Assembly: GCA_900230115.1 (NCBI GenBank)
Contig: LT907983.1
Coordinates: 2,976,001 to 3,040,000 of the forward strand
DNA from: Spirosomataceae bacterium TFI 002
GTDB lineage: Bacteria > Bacteroidota > Bacteroidia > Cytophagales > Spirosomataceae
DNA: 64,000 nucleotides
Direction of reading: 5' to 3'
Shown here: piece after piece, positions 26,858 to 35,648 of the stretch
Layout: each line of letters begins with the position of its first letter
How positions within the stretch are numbered: the stretch's first letter is position 1
Made by a program: the position numbers and the translations under genes
Notes under the pieces: model-generated
Seen by the model: the letters and a program-made list of their open reading frames with translations, nothing else
Told to the model about the DNA's origin: nothing
Database searches by the model: none

Positions 26858-29245
26858 ATGAGCACCATTATGATCTTAAAAACTGCTTGGCGAGATTTAA
26901 AAAAAGGTAAAGTTTATTCCGCAATAACTATAGCGGGACTGGGAATTGCAATGGCTGCAGTGACGTTGATTTTTCTTTGGGTTCAAAACGAATATCGTTT
27001 TGACTCTTACCATAGCAAAGCGGATCGAATTTATCGCTTGAATACGCATTTGCAAATAGGAAGTAATGATACTTGGCATTGGCCTCATACTCCATTGTTG
27101 CTAGCAGAAAGCGTGGAAGCAAAAATTCCTGAAATTACAGACTTCACTAGAATGACCATGTCCTATGGAAATGAAGTTTTGAAATATAATAATGCCCTCA
27201 TAAAGAATAAAAACTTGGTCTTTGTGGATCAAAACTGGTTGGAAGTTTTCGATTACAAGTTTTTAAAAGGCAATGTTGAAAGTTTTAAGGCTAATCCTTT
27301 TGGGATTGTGTTGACTGAGTCTCGTGCACAGGAGGTTTTTGGCTCTAGTGATCCAATTGGCAAAATCATTCAAATGGATGATAAAAACTTAGAAGTAGCT
27401 GGGGTTGTGGAGGATAATCCAAGTAATTCTAGTTTTCAATTCGAAGCCTTTGCTCCTATAGGGTCTCAATATCCGAATGAAGAACAAAAGAAAAATGATC
27501 GCGAACTGAATAATTTCAATTATCAGACTTTCCTTGTTGCCAGTAATCAAAGTATAAACGAATCAAAGGTTAGCGAAAAGATCACAACTTTATTTGCCGA
27601 AATGAGAGCAGATACAAGTAAAGATACCAGCTTGGAGCTTGCTCAGCTGAAAGGTATTCATTTTGACAATGTAGTTGTTTCAGAGGATTTGGTAAGTCCT
27701 GTGGATACTAAAAACCTAATGATTTTTGGCCTGATAGCTATTTTCATTCTCATGATTGCTTGTATCAATTATGTAAACCTCACTACAGCCAGAGCGAATC
27801 AGAAAAGCAAAGAAGTTGGAATCAAGAAGATCATTGGTGCATCTAGGACCCATTTGTTTTGGCAATTTATTGGCAGTTCGGCATTGATGAGTGTTATAGC
27901 TGCACTGCTTGCAGCACTTTTGATAGTTTTGCTTTTACCTTATCAGGAACTACTTTTTGCAACCAAATTTTCATTGGCCAATAATCCTTCTATTTGGTTA
28001 ATTTTATTTGGAACAACCCTGACAGCCATTGTTTTATCTGGTATTTACCCTTCTTTATTATTATCGGGTATAAAACCTATAAAGCTTTTTAGCGGCGGAG
28101 GAAAGGGAGGCAACAATGGACTTTTTAGAAAAGGTCTTGTCATTTTCCAGTTTACATTCTCAATTGTAATGTTGATGTGTACATTCATCGTATTTCAGCA
28201 ATATTATTATTTACAGAATAAGGACCTAGGATATAAAACTGATCACGTTTTCACGTTTACCATTCCTTGGAATTTGTCCAAAAACGAGGGAGTGTTGGAT
28301 AATTTTAAACAAAAATTGGCTGCTGAGTCCGCAATAAGTGATTTTACATTTACCAATAGCCAAATTGTACGAATTGGCAATACACATAGTGGCAGCTTAA
28401 AATGGGAAGGGAAGGATGAAAACTATGAGCCCACGGTAACTCAATTATCTGTGGATATGGCTTTTAAAGATTTTTATGGAATTAAACTTGCTTCGGGAAG
28501 ATGGTTCAATGGTGATAGTGAAGGTGAGAAAAAGAATATTATCATGAACGAAACGGCAGTGAAGGAATTCAATATCCCAAAGCCGGTCATTGGGCAAGCT
28601 TTTGAATTTCATGGTAAAAAAGGGCAGATAGTGGGAATAGTTAAAGACTTTCATTTTCAAAGTCCAAAACAAAAGATAACCCCTCTTATTTTGTTCAGAG
28701 GGGGATATTCAGGTAATGTAAACGTAAAGTCGAGCACCGAGAACTACGCAAAATCTCTTGCCATTGCAGAAAAGACTTGGAATGAACTGATTCCAAATAA
28801 GCCTTTTGAATACTCATTTTTAGAGGATACTTACCAAAAGATGCATAAAAGCGAGGAAAAGCAATTATTGATGTTCAACCTTTTTGGTGGAGTTGTTTTG
28901 CTTATTTCTTGTTTTGGTTTGTTTGGGTTGGCAACTTTTGCAACCGAAGTTAGGATAAAGGAAATAGGTGTAAGAAAAGTACTGGGTGCAGGAGTTTTAG
29001 GAATACTCACTTTGCTGAATAAAGAATTCATGAAATTAGTGGGCGTTGCCATGTTGATCTCCTTTCCTATTGCATGGTGGTTGATGAATATTTGGCTTAC
29101 TGATTATGCCTATCATATTGAAATTCAATGGTGGTTTTTCGCTGCTGTTGCAGCTGGGGTTATGGGTGTTACTTTATTGACAGTAAGCTATCAAACCATG
29201 AAAGCGGCAATGGCAAATCCTGTTACTTCGCTTAAAAGCGACTAA
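26858..29245 (+). CDS. FtsX/MacB-type ABC permease 0 (plus strand)
   Basis: 795 residues. It has the layout shared by all twelve permeases in this window: N-terminal amphipathic segment (ILKTAWRDL), first membrane helix (about 20-42), a large periplasmic domain, three helices with the first FtsX motif KSKEVGIKKIIGAS, a second MacB-type half, and a last FtsX domain with RIKEIGVRKVLGAG. It ends NPVTSLKSD. The start could be the ATG at 26858 or the one at 26870; the predicted transcription start leaves 3 or 15 leader bases. It carries no ATPase of its own and is 31 kb from the cluster's ATPase gene, but shares the box-and-promoter architecture. Confidence 0.92.
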   Translation: MSTIMILKTAWRDLKKGKVYSAITIAGLGIAMAAVTLIFLWVQNEYRFDSYHSKADRIYRLNTHLQIGSNDTWHWPHTPLLLAESVEAKIPEITDFTRMTMSYGNEVLKYNNALIKNKNLVFVDQNWLEVFDYKFLKGNVESFKANPFGIVLTESRAQEVFGSSDPIGKIIQMDDKNLEVAGVVEDNPSNSSFQFEAFAPIGSQYPNEEQKKNDRELNNFNYQTFLVASNQSINESKVSEKITTLFAEMRADTSKDTSLELAQLKGIHFDNVVVSEDLVSPVDTKNLMIFGLIAIFILMIACINYVNLTTARANQKSKEVGIKKIIGASRTHLFWQFIGSSALMSVIAALLAALLIVLLLPYQELLFATKFSLANNPSIWLILFGTTLTAIVLSGIYPSLLLSGIKPIKLFSGGGKGGNNGLFRKGLVIFQFTFSIVMLMCTFIVFQQYYYLQNKDLGYKTDHVFTFTIPWNLSKNEGVLDNFKQKLAAESAISDFTFTNSQIVRIGNTHSGSLKWEGKDENYEPTVTQLSVDMAFKDFYGIKLASGRWFNGDSEGEKKNIIMNETAVKEFNIPKPVIGQAFEFHGKKGQIVGIVKDFHFQSPKQKITPLILFRGGYSGNVNVKSSTENYAKSLAIAEKTWNELIPNKPFEYSFLEDTYQKMHKSEEKQLLMFNLFGGVVLLISCFGLFGLATFATEVRIKEIGVRKVLGAGVLGILTLLNKEFMKLVGVAMLISFPIAWWLMNIWLTDYAYHIEIQWWFFAAVAAGVMGVTLLTVSYQTMKAAMANPVTSLKSD

Positions 29246-29332
29246 TTCTTAGAAGTGAAGCAACCTTTTGAATATAAGCAACATCTAAAACACAACTTAT
29301 AAGCATTACTCAAAACTATTACTATAAAAATT

Positions 29333-30352
29333 ATGAAAAAGCTATTTACAACATTATCGATTTTATTTATCTCTATTTATGTTTTTGCCGACGATCAAAA
29401 ACCTTATTCCGTTAAAACTTTCAACGCTTCGGCGATAGAGAATATAGGTGTAAGAACTTCGGGTGGTGGCATCTCTGTTTTTGGCTCTAATGATTCAAAA
29501 GCAAGAGTGGAGGTTTATATCAAAGGAAATAACTGGAAGGATATTGACAAGGAGGAAATTGAAGAAAGACTTAAGGATTATGACCTTAAAATTGCCTTGG
29601 AAGGAAATACACTTGTTTGTACAGCCAAGCCAAAAAGTAATAGCATGAATTGGAAAAATGGACTTAGCATCAGCTTTAAAGTTTATTCTCCAATTGATGT
29701 AAATACAGACTTGAGTACATCTGGTGGAGGTATTAAAATGACAAACCTAGCCGGAAATTTGAAATTTAGAACCAGTGGTGGTGGATTAGATCTTGAAGAC
29801 TTGAAGGGAAATATCAAGGGCTCTACTTCTGGCGGTGGCATTGATGTCGTGAATTGTGATCAAAATGTAGAACTAAGCACTTCTGGTGGTGGTATCAATG
29901 CTAGAGATTGTGATGGTGAAATCAACTTGAACACAAGTGGCGGTGGTATTGGACTTAAGAAAATGAGCGGAAATATAAATGCAAGAACTAGCGGTGGTGG
30001 AATCAGCGTAGAATATTTGGACGGTGATTTAGTAGCTTCTACTTCTGGTGGAGGAATAAGCCTAGAGCATATTGCAGGTAGTGTAAAGGCGAGAACAAGT
30101 GCAGGTAGTATCAATGCAAGTATTGACGAACTGGGCGATTTTCTAGAGCTTTCTACAACAGCAGGCGGAATAGATATTGATGTTCCAAATGGCAAAGGAT
30201 ATAATTTAGACTTATCAGGAAATAAGGTAAACTTGAGCGGATTGGGTAGCTTCAATGGTAGCAAATCTGATGACAGAATGAAAGGATCAGTAAATGGTGG
30301 TGGAGCAGTTATTACTGCAAGAGCAAGCTCAGGTAGAGTTAGCGTTCATTAA
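29333..30352 (+). CDS. Secreted DUF4097-type solenoid protein with TSGGG repeats
   Basis: 339 residues with a signal peptide (ending near YVFAD). About eight repeats of 18-19 residues each begin TSGGG (for example RTSGGGISV, STSGGGIKM, RTSGGGLDL, NTSGGGIGL), followed by two altered copies (RTSAGSINA, STTAGGIDI). This matches the putative adhesin DUF4097 class, a right-handed beta-solenoid with glycine turns. No catalytic residues are evident. It starts 87 bases after permease 0, with no terminator between, so it likely belongs to the same sigma-54 unit and may work at the envelope with the transporter. Confidence 0.85.
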   Translation: MKKLFTTLSILFISIYVFADDQKPYSVKTFNASAIENIGVRTSGGGISVFGSNDSKARVEVYIKGNNWKDIDKEEIEERLKDYDLKIALEGNTLVCTAKPKSNSMNWKNGLSISFKVYSPIDVNTDLSTSGGGIKMTNLAGNLKFRTSGGGLDLEDLKGNIKGSTSGGGIDVVNCDQNVELSTSGGGINARDCDGEINLNTSGGGIGLKKMSGNINARTSGGGISVEYLDGDLVASTSGGGISLEHIAGSVKARTSAGSINASIDELGDFLELSTTAGGIDIDVPNGKGYNLDLSGNKVNLSGLGSFNGSKSDDRMKGSVNGGGAVITARASSGRVSVH

Positions 30353-30376
30353 TTTTACAAGTGAGATATTTTATTA

Positions 30377-30412
30377 CCCTCATTGACTTCGGTCGATGAG
30401 GGTTTTCTTTTT
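30377..30412 (+). terminator. Terminator after the DUF4097 gene
   Basis: CCCTCAT (30377-30383) and ATGAGGG (30396-30402), extended by GAC/GTC closing a TTCG tetraloop, then a T-rich tail (TTTTCTTTTTG). Confidence 0.85.
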
Positions 30413-30670
30413 GTAGAATTCTAAATAGCTTTTTGTTATCCGAATCTTCTTACGACGAATTCGACTTTATTTGGGCTAAAGCCGCGTGGTAACTTTTTAA
30501 GTACTCGAAGAATGTTAAAACTTTCCACTGATTAGCCCCGTGGATTTATATAAATAACAAAATCCTAAGGGCTTGAGCCGAGAGATCAACTGTTGTTTGC
30601 TAATTGACGATTGGATATATCAATTGATTACTAAAGGTCTAAAAATGACTATTGTTGATTGAAGCATTGC
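30413..30670. other. Gene-free stretch between convergent units
   Basis: No coding frame or RNA gene is seen. The words GGGCTAAAGCCGCGTGG and GATTAGCCCCGTGG form a loose inverted pair typical of degenerate Bacteroidota spacer repeats. No T-run terminator was found for permease 11, whose stop is at 30671. Confidence 0.5.
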
Positions 30671-33046
30671 TCAGTCCTTCAAATTCTCAACTGGATTTAC
30701 CAAAGCAGCTTTTATTGCTTGATAACTTACCGTCAGTATAGTGATGGCAATGATGCTGAAGAATGATATTGCATAAATAGAGAAGTCTATATCAGTCTTG
30801 TAAGCGTACTTGTTCAACCAGCTATTGATTCCATACCAGCTCAGCGGAAATGCTATAAGAACAGCAACGAGAGCGAGTTTGATAAAGTCTTTTGAAAGCA
30901 TAATTACCACTGTATTTATGGAAGCTCCAAGCACTTTTCTCACGCTTATTTCTTTAGCACGTTGTTGAGCATTGAACATCGCAAGCCCAAATAGTCCCAA
31001 ACATGAAATCAGAATTGCTAGGCCTGCGAAGTATTTGGAAAGTGTGGCTACTCTACGTTCCGATGTATACAGTTTTTGGAAATTATCATCCATAAAAGTA
31101 TAATTGAATGGATAGCCTGGGTTAAACTCGGCATATATTTCATTCAGTTTAGAAATAGCCTCCGCATTCTTTCCAGGAGCAATCTTTATCACAACTTGCG
31201 AAGTTCTTTCAGGCGAGTACCTAAATAATGTAGGTCGAATTTTCTCATGAACTGAGTTTGCGAAAAAGTCTTTTGTGATACCTACAATTATCTTTTCTTC
31301 GCCCCACATATTTACTTTTTTGCCAATTGGGTTTTGTAAGCCCATAGCTTTGATTGCTGTTTCATTAAAAATGAGCTTGTCGCCTTCTGCACCAAAATCG
31401 CTTGAAAAACTGCGACCTTCGGCCATGTCGATATTTAGTGTTTCTATGAGATTATAATCTACTGTTTTAATCGAAAAAACTACATCTATGTTTGGCTCAG
31501 AGCCTTCCCAACTTAAGCCAGATGTGTTTGAGTTATCACCTTCTTGGGCAATAGCACCTTGTATCGATGAGGCGTTCAACACTTCGGGCAGTGCTTTTAT
31601 TTGATTTAAAAATGCCTCCGAATTCTCCATCAATCCTCCGTCACGTTCTATATAAAGTATGTTTTCTTTATCGTAACCAAGGTTCATGTTTTGAATAAAC
31701 TGTACTTGCTTGTAAACAGCTAAAACAGCAACTATCAAGAAAAGCGATACTGCAAACTGAAAAACAACTAATCCTTTACGAGCCAGTAATTCGCTGAATG
31801 AAGTTTTCACTTTTCCCTTCAAAATACCAATTGTATTAATACCTGATAGATAAAATGCTGGATAATAACCTGAAATGATACCAGTGATCAAAGCTCCACA
31901 AAGGAGAATTAAAATGTTGTTGGTACTCAATTGAAATATGATTGATTTTCCAGTAATGTTGTTGAATTGAGGTAGAAGAATTTGAACCAAAACAAGGGCG
32001 ATGACCAATGAAATAAAAACGGTAATTACCGATTCAGTAAGAAATTGAGCGATCAAGCTTCTTCTTGAGGAGCCAACGGCTTTTTTGATCCCAATCTCTT
32101 TCTCTCTCTTGGAGGCGGTTGCCGTACTAAGATTTATAAAGTTGATGCAAGCGATAATTAGGATAAATAAACCAATGATAAAGAACAGCTTTACATAGGC
32201 TATGCGGCCTCCTGCCTGTTGGCCATTTTCATATGACCCGTACAAATACGCAGAAGAATAAGGTCTTACAAAAAGAGTAAACCGTGTGTCCTTGCTATAT
32301 GCATGCACGAAGTTTTTGATTTTAGCATTAAAAGCATCAATATCGGTTCCACTTTTTAGGGTAAGGAAGGTATTGGTGCCTTCATTGCTCCACTCCTTAA
32401 AGTTGGGTACCATGTCGAAAAGCGTTCCTTTTGTGAGCACGAAATCGAATTTCATGGTGCTATTTTCTGGTACATCTTCCATTACACCAGTAACTTTTGC
32501 CAAAACACCCATCCCGAAGAATTTGCAGTCAATAGTTTTGCCTAGCACATCTGTAGAACCAAACATTTTCTTTGCAAGGCTTTGAGAAATAACTACAGAC
32601 TCTTTATCATTAAATACTTGAGAAGCATTCCCTTCAATTAGCGGATAGCTGAAGATTTCGAAGAATGGTTTATCGGCAAAAATGGCTCCTGCTTTCACAA
32701 TCTTATTGTCGGGAGTAGTGAGATTGAAGTCGTACCCTTCATTCACCAATGAGAAAAAAGTGGTTGCCTTTTCAACTTCTGGCAGGTCTTTTACAATGGT
32801 TTCGGCTAATAGTCCTTGGGTGTCTGGATTTACTGAGATTGCTCCATTTGCATCCATAACTTCCATTACCTGGTAAAGTTGTTGGTCATTTTTATGAAAT
32901 TTATCCACTTTGAGTTCATCATTGACCCAAAGGAAAATCATAATCACACAAGCAATACCAGTAGAAAGCCCTGCTAAATTGATAGCAAAGGTGCTTTTAT
33001 TTTTCAGGGTATTTCTGAAGGCTATTTTGATGTAGTTTTTTAACAT
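30671..33046 (-). CDS. FtsX/MacB-type ABC permease 11
   Basis: 791 residues starting MLKNYIKIAFRN. First FtsX motif KREKEIGIKKAVGSS, second QRAKEISVRKVLGAS; ends NPVENLKD without the usual final Ser-Glu/Asp. Both halves carry MacB-like periplasmic domains (for instance KIIVGITKDFFANSVHEKIRPTLF, the motif seen in almost all members). It is the last gene of the five-permease unit that begins at 43062, and lies 105 bases after permease 10 with a TTGAAAG-type repeat in the gap. Without a matching ATPase gene next to it, it presumably uses the single ATPase at 59898. Confidence 0.92.
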   Translation of the reverse strand: MLKNYIKIAFRNTLKNKSTFAINLAGLSTGIACVIMIFLWVNDELKVDKFHKNDQQLYQVMEVMDANGAISVNPDTQGLLAETIVKDLPEVEKATTFFSLVNEGYDFNLTTPDNKIVKAGAIFADKPFFEIFSYPLIEGNASQVFNDKESVVISQSLAKKMFGSTDVLGKTIDCKFFGMGVLAKVTGVMEDVPENSTMKFDFVLTKGTLFDMVPNFKEWSNEGTNTFLTLKSGTDIDAFNAKIKNFVHAYSKDTRFTLFVRPYSSAYLYGSYENGQQAGGRIAYVKLFFIIGLFILIIACINFINLSTATASKREKEIGIKKAVGSSRRSLIAQFLTESVITVFISLVIALVLVQILLPQFNNITGKSIIFQLSTNNILILLCGALITGIISGYYPAFYLSGINTIGILKGKVKTSFSELLARKGLVVFQFAVSLFLIVAVLAVYKQVQFIQNMNLGYDKENILYIERDGGLMENSEAFLNQIKALPEVLNASSIQGAIAQEGDNSNTSGLSWEGSEPNIDVVFSIKTVDYNLIETLNIDMAEGRSFSSDFGAEGDKLIFNETAIKAMGLQNPIGKKVNMWGEEKIIVGITKDFFANSVHEKIRPTLFRYSPERTSQVVIKIAPGKNAEAISKLNEIYAEFNPGYPFNYTFMDDNFQKLYTSERRVATLSKYFAGLAILISCLGLFGLAMFNAQQRAKEISVRKVLGASINTVVIMLSKDFIKLALVAVLIAFPLSWYGINSWLNKYAYKTDIDFSIYAISFFSIIAITILTVSYQAIKAALVNPVENLKD

Positions 33047-33088
33047 TGAAATTTTATTTTAATTTTTTTCGAGTGGTTGATCTTGAAT

Positions 33089-33131
33089 ATTAAAGGTTCA
33101 CCTTCAACTTTTGACTTTCAACCTTCAACAA
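33089..33131. repeat. CCTTCAAC/TTTTGACTTTCAAC word repeat between permeases 10 and 11
   Basis: The words TTCACCTTCAACTTTTGAC and TTTCAACCTTCAAC follow each other here. Their reverse complements (GTTGAAGG, GTCAAAAG) recur at 35531-35547 and 59757-59898. No gene fits. Confidence 0.5.
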
Positions 33132-33151
33132 AGTCTTCAAAAACGAAACTA

Positions 33152-35518
33152 TTAGTCATTACTTAATGATTCTGTTGGGTTGGCAATGGACGAAGTGTAA
33201 GCGGTGGCTAAAACAAGGCATATTGCGATTCCAATGATGGAAAAGGCAAGGACTGCCATGTATAAATAGTTGATACCATTATTGAAAGTAAATAGAAAAC
33301 TGGTAATCATGTATCCCACAAGCCAGCCCAATGGCAAAGCAATAACCGCTGCAATAAGAAGCAGCTTAACAAAGCTTTTTGACATTAAAGCCATTATTTG
33401 TGTGATGGTTGCTCCCATTACTTTTCTAATTCCAATCTCCTTCACTCTTTTTTGACTTGTATAAGTCAGAATTCCTATGAGTCCCATTATTCCAATTAGA
33501 AAAATAACACCACATGCCCAAGCCATCACTTTCATGTCTTCTGATGGGTAATACCTCTCATATAGTTCCCTACTGAACCATGAACCCACTGCCTTGTCAA
33601 AAGGATAAAATCCAGACCAAGTTGCTGCTACGTCTTCTTCAAAATCATTTTCGATTGAAACATTATTTGTTTGTAAACTAGCCACCCTAAACATGCTCGG
33701 GTTGTATTGTAACACAATTGGTTGTATTTCGTATTGATAATTGAAATTGCAAAAGTCTTCTACCACGCCATATATTTGGACTTTTTGATTATTGTTCAAT
33801 ATGAGTTGCTGGCCAATAGCATCTTTTGGATTACCTAGATTTAGTCGGTTTAAGGTATTTCTATTCACCACAACAAAGCTACTTGCCGAGTCTGAAAGGC
33901 TATTTGGGATATTTTCTCCTGCAATTATTTCCAATTTCATGTTCTCAATGAAATTGTGGTCGACTGCGTAATAAAATGAAGCGATGTTTTCGTCTGTTTC
34001 TTCTATTTTAATGGCCGATTCAGCTGGGAGATTGCCAAAGGTTTGCGAAGTATAACCAATACTAGAAACCTCTTTTAACTCATTCAAGTCTTTTTCAAGG
34101 TTGCGATTAAGCCCTTCATGCAAAGACAAGTTGTAAATCCCTTTTCTATTGAAATTTTCGTTTTCTTTCGCCATGTAATTGAACTGGTTGTACATGTGCC
34201 CGATTTGAAAAACGAAAACGAGGGTAACTACAAATTGTAAAACGGTGAGAACTTGACGAAAGTTGAATTTGCCTAAAGTAGAAGGGCCTATTGAACCCTT
34301 TAGTATTTTTGCTGGGTCATATTTCGATAAGATTAGGGCGGGAAAAATTCCTGCTGCAGAACCCAGCAATATGGCAAAACAAAAGAACAAGAAATATACG
34401 ATATAGGTATTGTCAACTTCCCAAGTGATCCATTGGACATGAATATATTGACGCATTGTTGCAAGAATGAAAAGACCTAAAACAAGTGCCAAAAGTGAAA
34501 TAATGATTGCCTCGGCAAGAAATTGAAATACCAATTGGGAGCGTTTTGCACCCATAACTTTTCTTATTCCTACTTCCTGAGAGCGGCTGAGAGATCTTGC
34601 CAAAGTGAGGTTGGTGTAGTTAAATCCGGCAAGCAAGAGTATCATTAAAGGAATACTGAAGTTGAAATATATGTCTTGCATATCCTCCACATAAGGGTTG
34701 AACTCCAGCTTTTTTACAGCAGGTGAGATATCTTTAAATGCTTGAAGACTAAAAGCCAGAGTTTTGTGATCTTTGGCTGTAAAACCTTTACTTATTTTGG
34801 CTCCCAAAAGAGATAATGAGCTTTGAAGATTGTCTGCCTTTGCGTTTTGAGAAAGTTTAATAAATGTATGACTATCCAAGTCTCCCCATTCTTTAATCAA
34901 ATCATTGCTAGGGTGGAGGCTTTCATATGTAGCCATCGAAAGCATGATATCTGACTTGAATTGGGTTTTTGGTTTAAATGGCTTCAAAACTCCAACGATT
35001 TTAAACTCTCCATGGGTTACATGCTCCAATGATTTTCCTATTGGACTCACATCTCCAAAGTACCACTCAGCTTTTTCCTGACTAATCACGAGCGTATTTG
35101 GCTCCACAGGATATTGGCCTATTTCAAGTGGAAAGTTGAAGACTTGAAAGAAGCTAGTATCAACGAAAATGGTATTTAAATTACTGTTCTTTAGTACATT
35201 GTTTAGCTCCCATCCGTAATCACGTACTACATGAGTAGTGGTCTCTATACTAGGGTATTGGTCCATTTCTTTGGCCAATAAATATGGTGAAGAAGCAAAC
35301 GATTTTGTACTCCCGCCTTGGGAGGTTTCATCAGTAATTATTCTGAAAATGCGGTTTCTATCCTCATGCCAATTGTCAAACTCAAAAGAACTTTGGAGCT
35401 GGAGCAAAGAAAGTAATGCAAAAGGAATTGCGATTCCTAAGCCTACAATATTTATAAAAGAGAATAACTTGAACTTAATCAGGTTTCTCCAGGCAATTTT
35501 GATGTAGTTTTTTAACAT
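33152..35518 (-). CDS. FtsX/MacB-type ABC permease 10
   Basis: 788 residues starting MLKNYIKIAWRN. First FtsX motif SRSQEVGIRKVMGAK; second KRVKEIGIRKVMGAT; ends NPTESLSND. Its periplasmic segments differ more from the others: the first half has the FNYTNLTLARSLSRS helix and the second half lacks the common VGVIKDFH wording, having VYGVVEDFCNFNYQ instead. Otherwise the eight-helix layout is intact. It is flanked on both sides by spacers with TTGAAGG-type repeats. Confidence 0.92.
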   Translation of the reverse strand: MLKNYIKIAWRNLIKFKLFSFINIVGLGIAIPFALLSLLQLQSSFEFDNWHEDRNRIFRIITDETSQGGSTKSFASSPYLLAKEMDQYPSIETTTHVVRDYGWELNNVLKNSNLNTIFVDTSFFQVFNFPLEIGQYPVEPNTLVISQEKAEWYFGDVSPIGKSLEHVTHGEFKIVGVLKPFKPKTQFKSDIMLSMATYESLHPSNDLIKEWGDLDSHTFIKLSQNAKADNLQSSLSLLGAKISKGFTAKDHKTLAFSLQAFKDISPAVKKLEFNPYVEDMQDIYFNFSIPLMILLLAGFNYTNLTLARSLSRSQEVGIRKVMGAKRSQLVFQFLAEAIIISLLALVLGLFILATMRQYIHVQWITWEVDNTYIVYFLFFCFAILLGSAAGIFPALILSKYDPAKILKGSIGPSTLGKFNFRQVLTVLQFVVTLVFVFQIGHMYNQFNYMAKENENFNRKGIYNLSLHEGLNRNLEKDLNELKEVSSIGYTSQTFGNLPAESAIKIEETDENIASFYYAVDHNFIENMKLEIIAGENIPNSLSDSASSFVVVNRNTLNRLNLGNPKDAIGQQLILNNNQKVQIYGVVEDFCNFNYQYEIQPIVLQYNPSMFRVASLQTNNVSIENDFEEDVAATWSGFYPFDKAVGSWFSRELYERYYPSEDMKVMAWACGVIFLIGIMGLIGILTYTSQKRVKEIGIRKVMGATITQIMALMSKSFVKLLLIAAVIALPLGWLVGYMITSFLFTFNNGINYLYMAVLAFSIIGIAICLVLATAYTSSIANPTESLSND

Positions 35519-35530
35519 TTCATACTTTTT

Positions 35531-35547
35531 TGTTGAAGGTCAAAGGT
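35531..35547. repeat. TTGAAGGTCAAAGG repeat between permeases 9 and 10
   Basis: TTGAAGGTCAAAGGTT matches the wording at 59776-59788 and, inverted, at 33089-33131. Confidence 0.4.
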
Positions 35548-35648
35548 TTTTTGTTCGGGTTAACTTTCCTATTTACAGTTTCCTGGGCGTGGACTTTATA
35601 CACTAGCAGTCTTGTAAAAACTTTCTACTTCACTTTCCCAACTAATAA

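Noticed and set aside
29860-30264. Minus-strand frame of 134 codons inside the DUF4097 gene
   Set aside because: It is the mirror of the TSGGG repeats and has repetitive PPP/SS composition; the plus-strand protein with its signal peptide is the real one.
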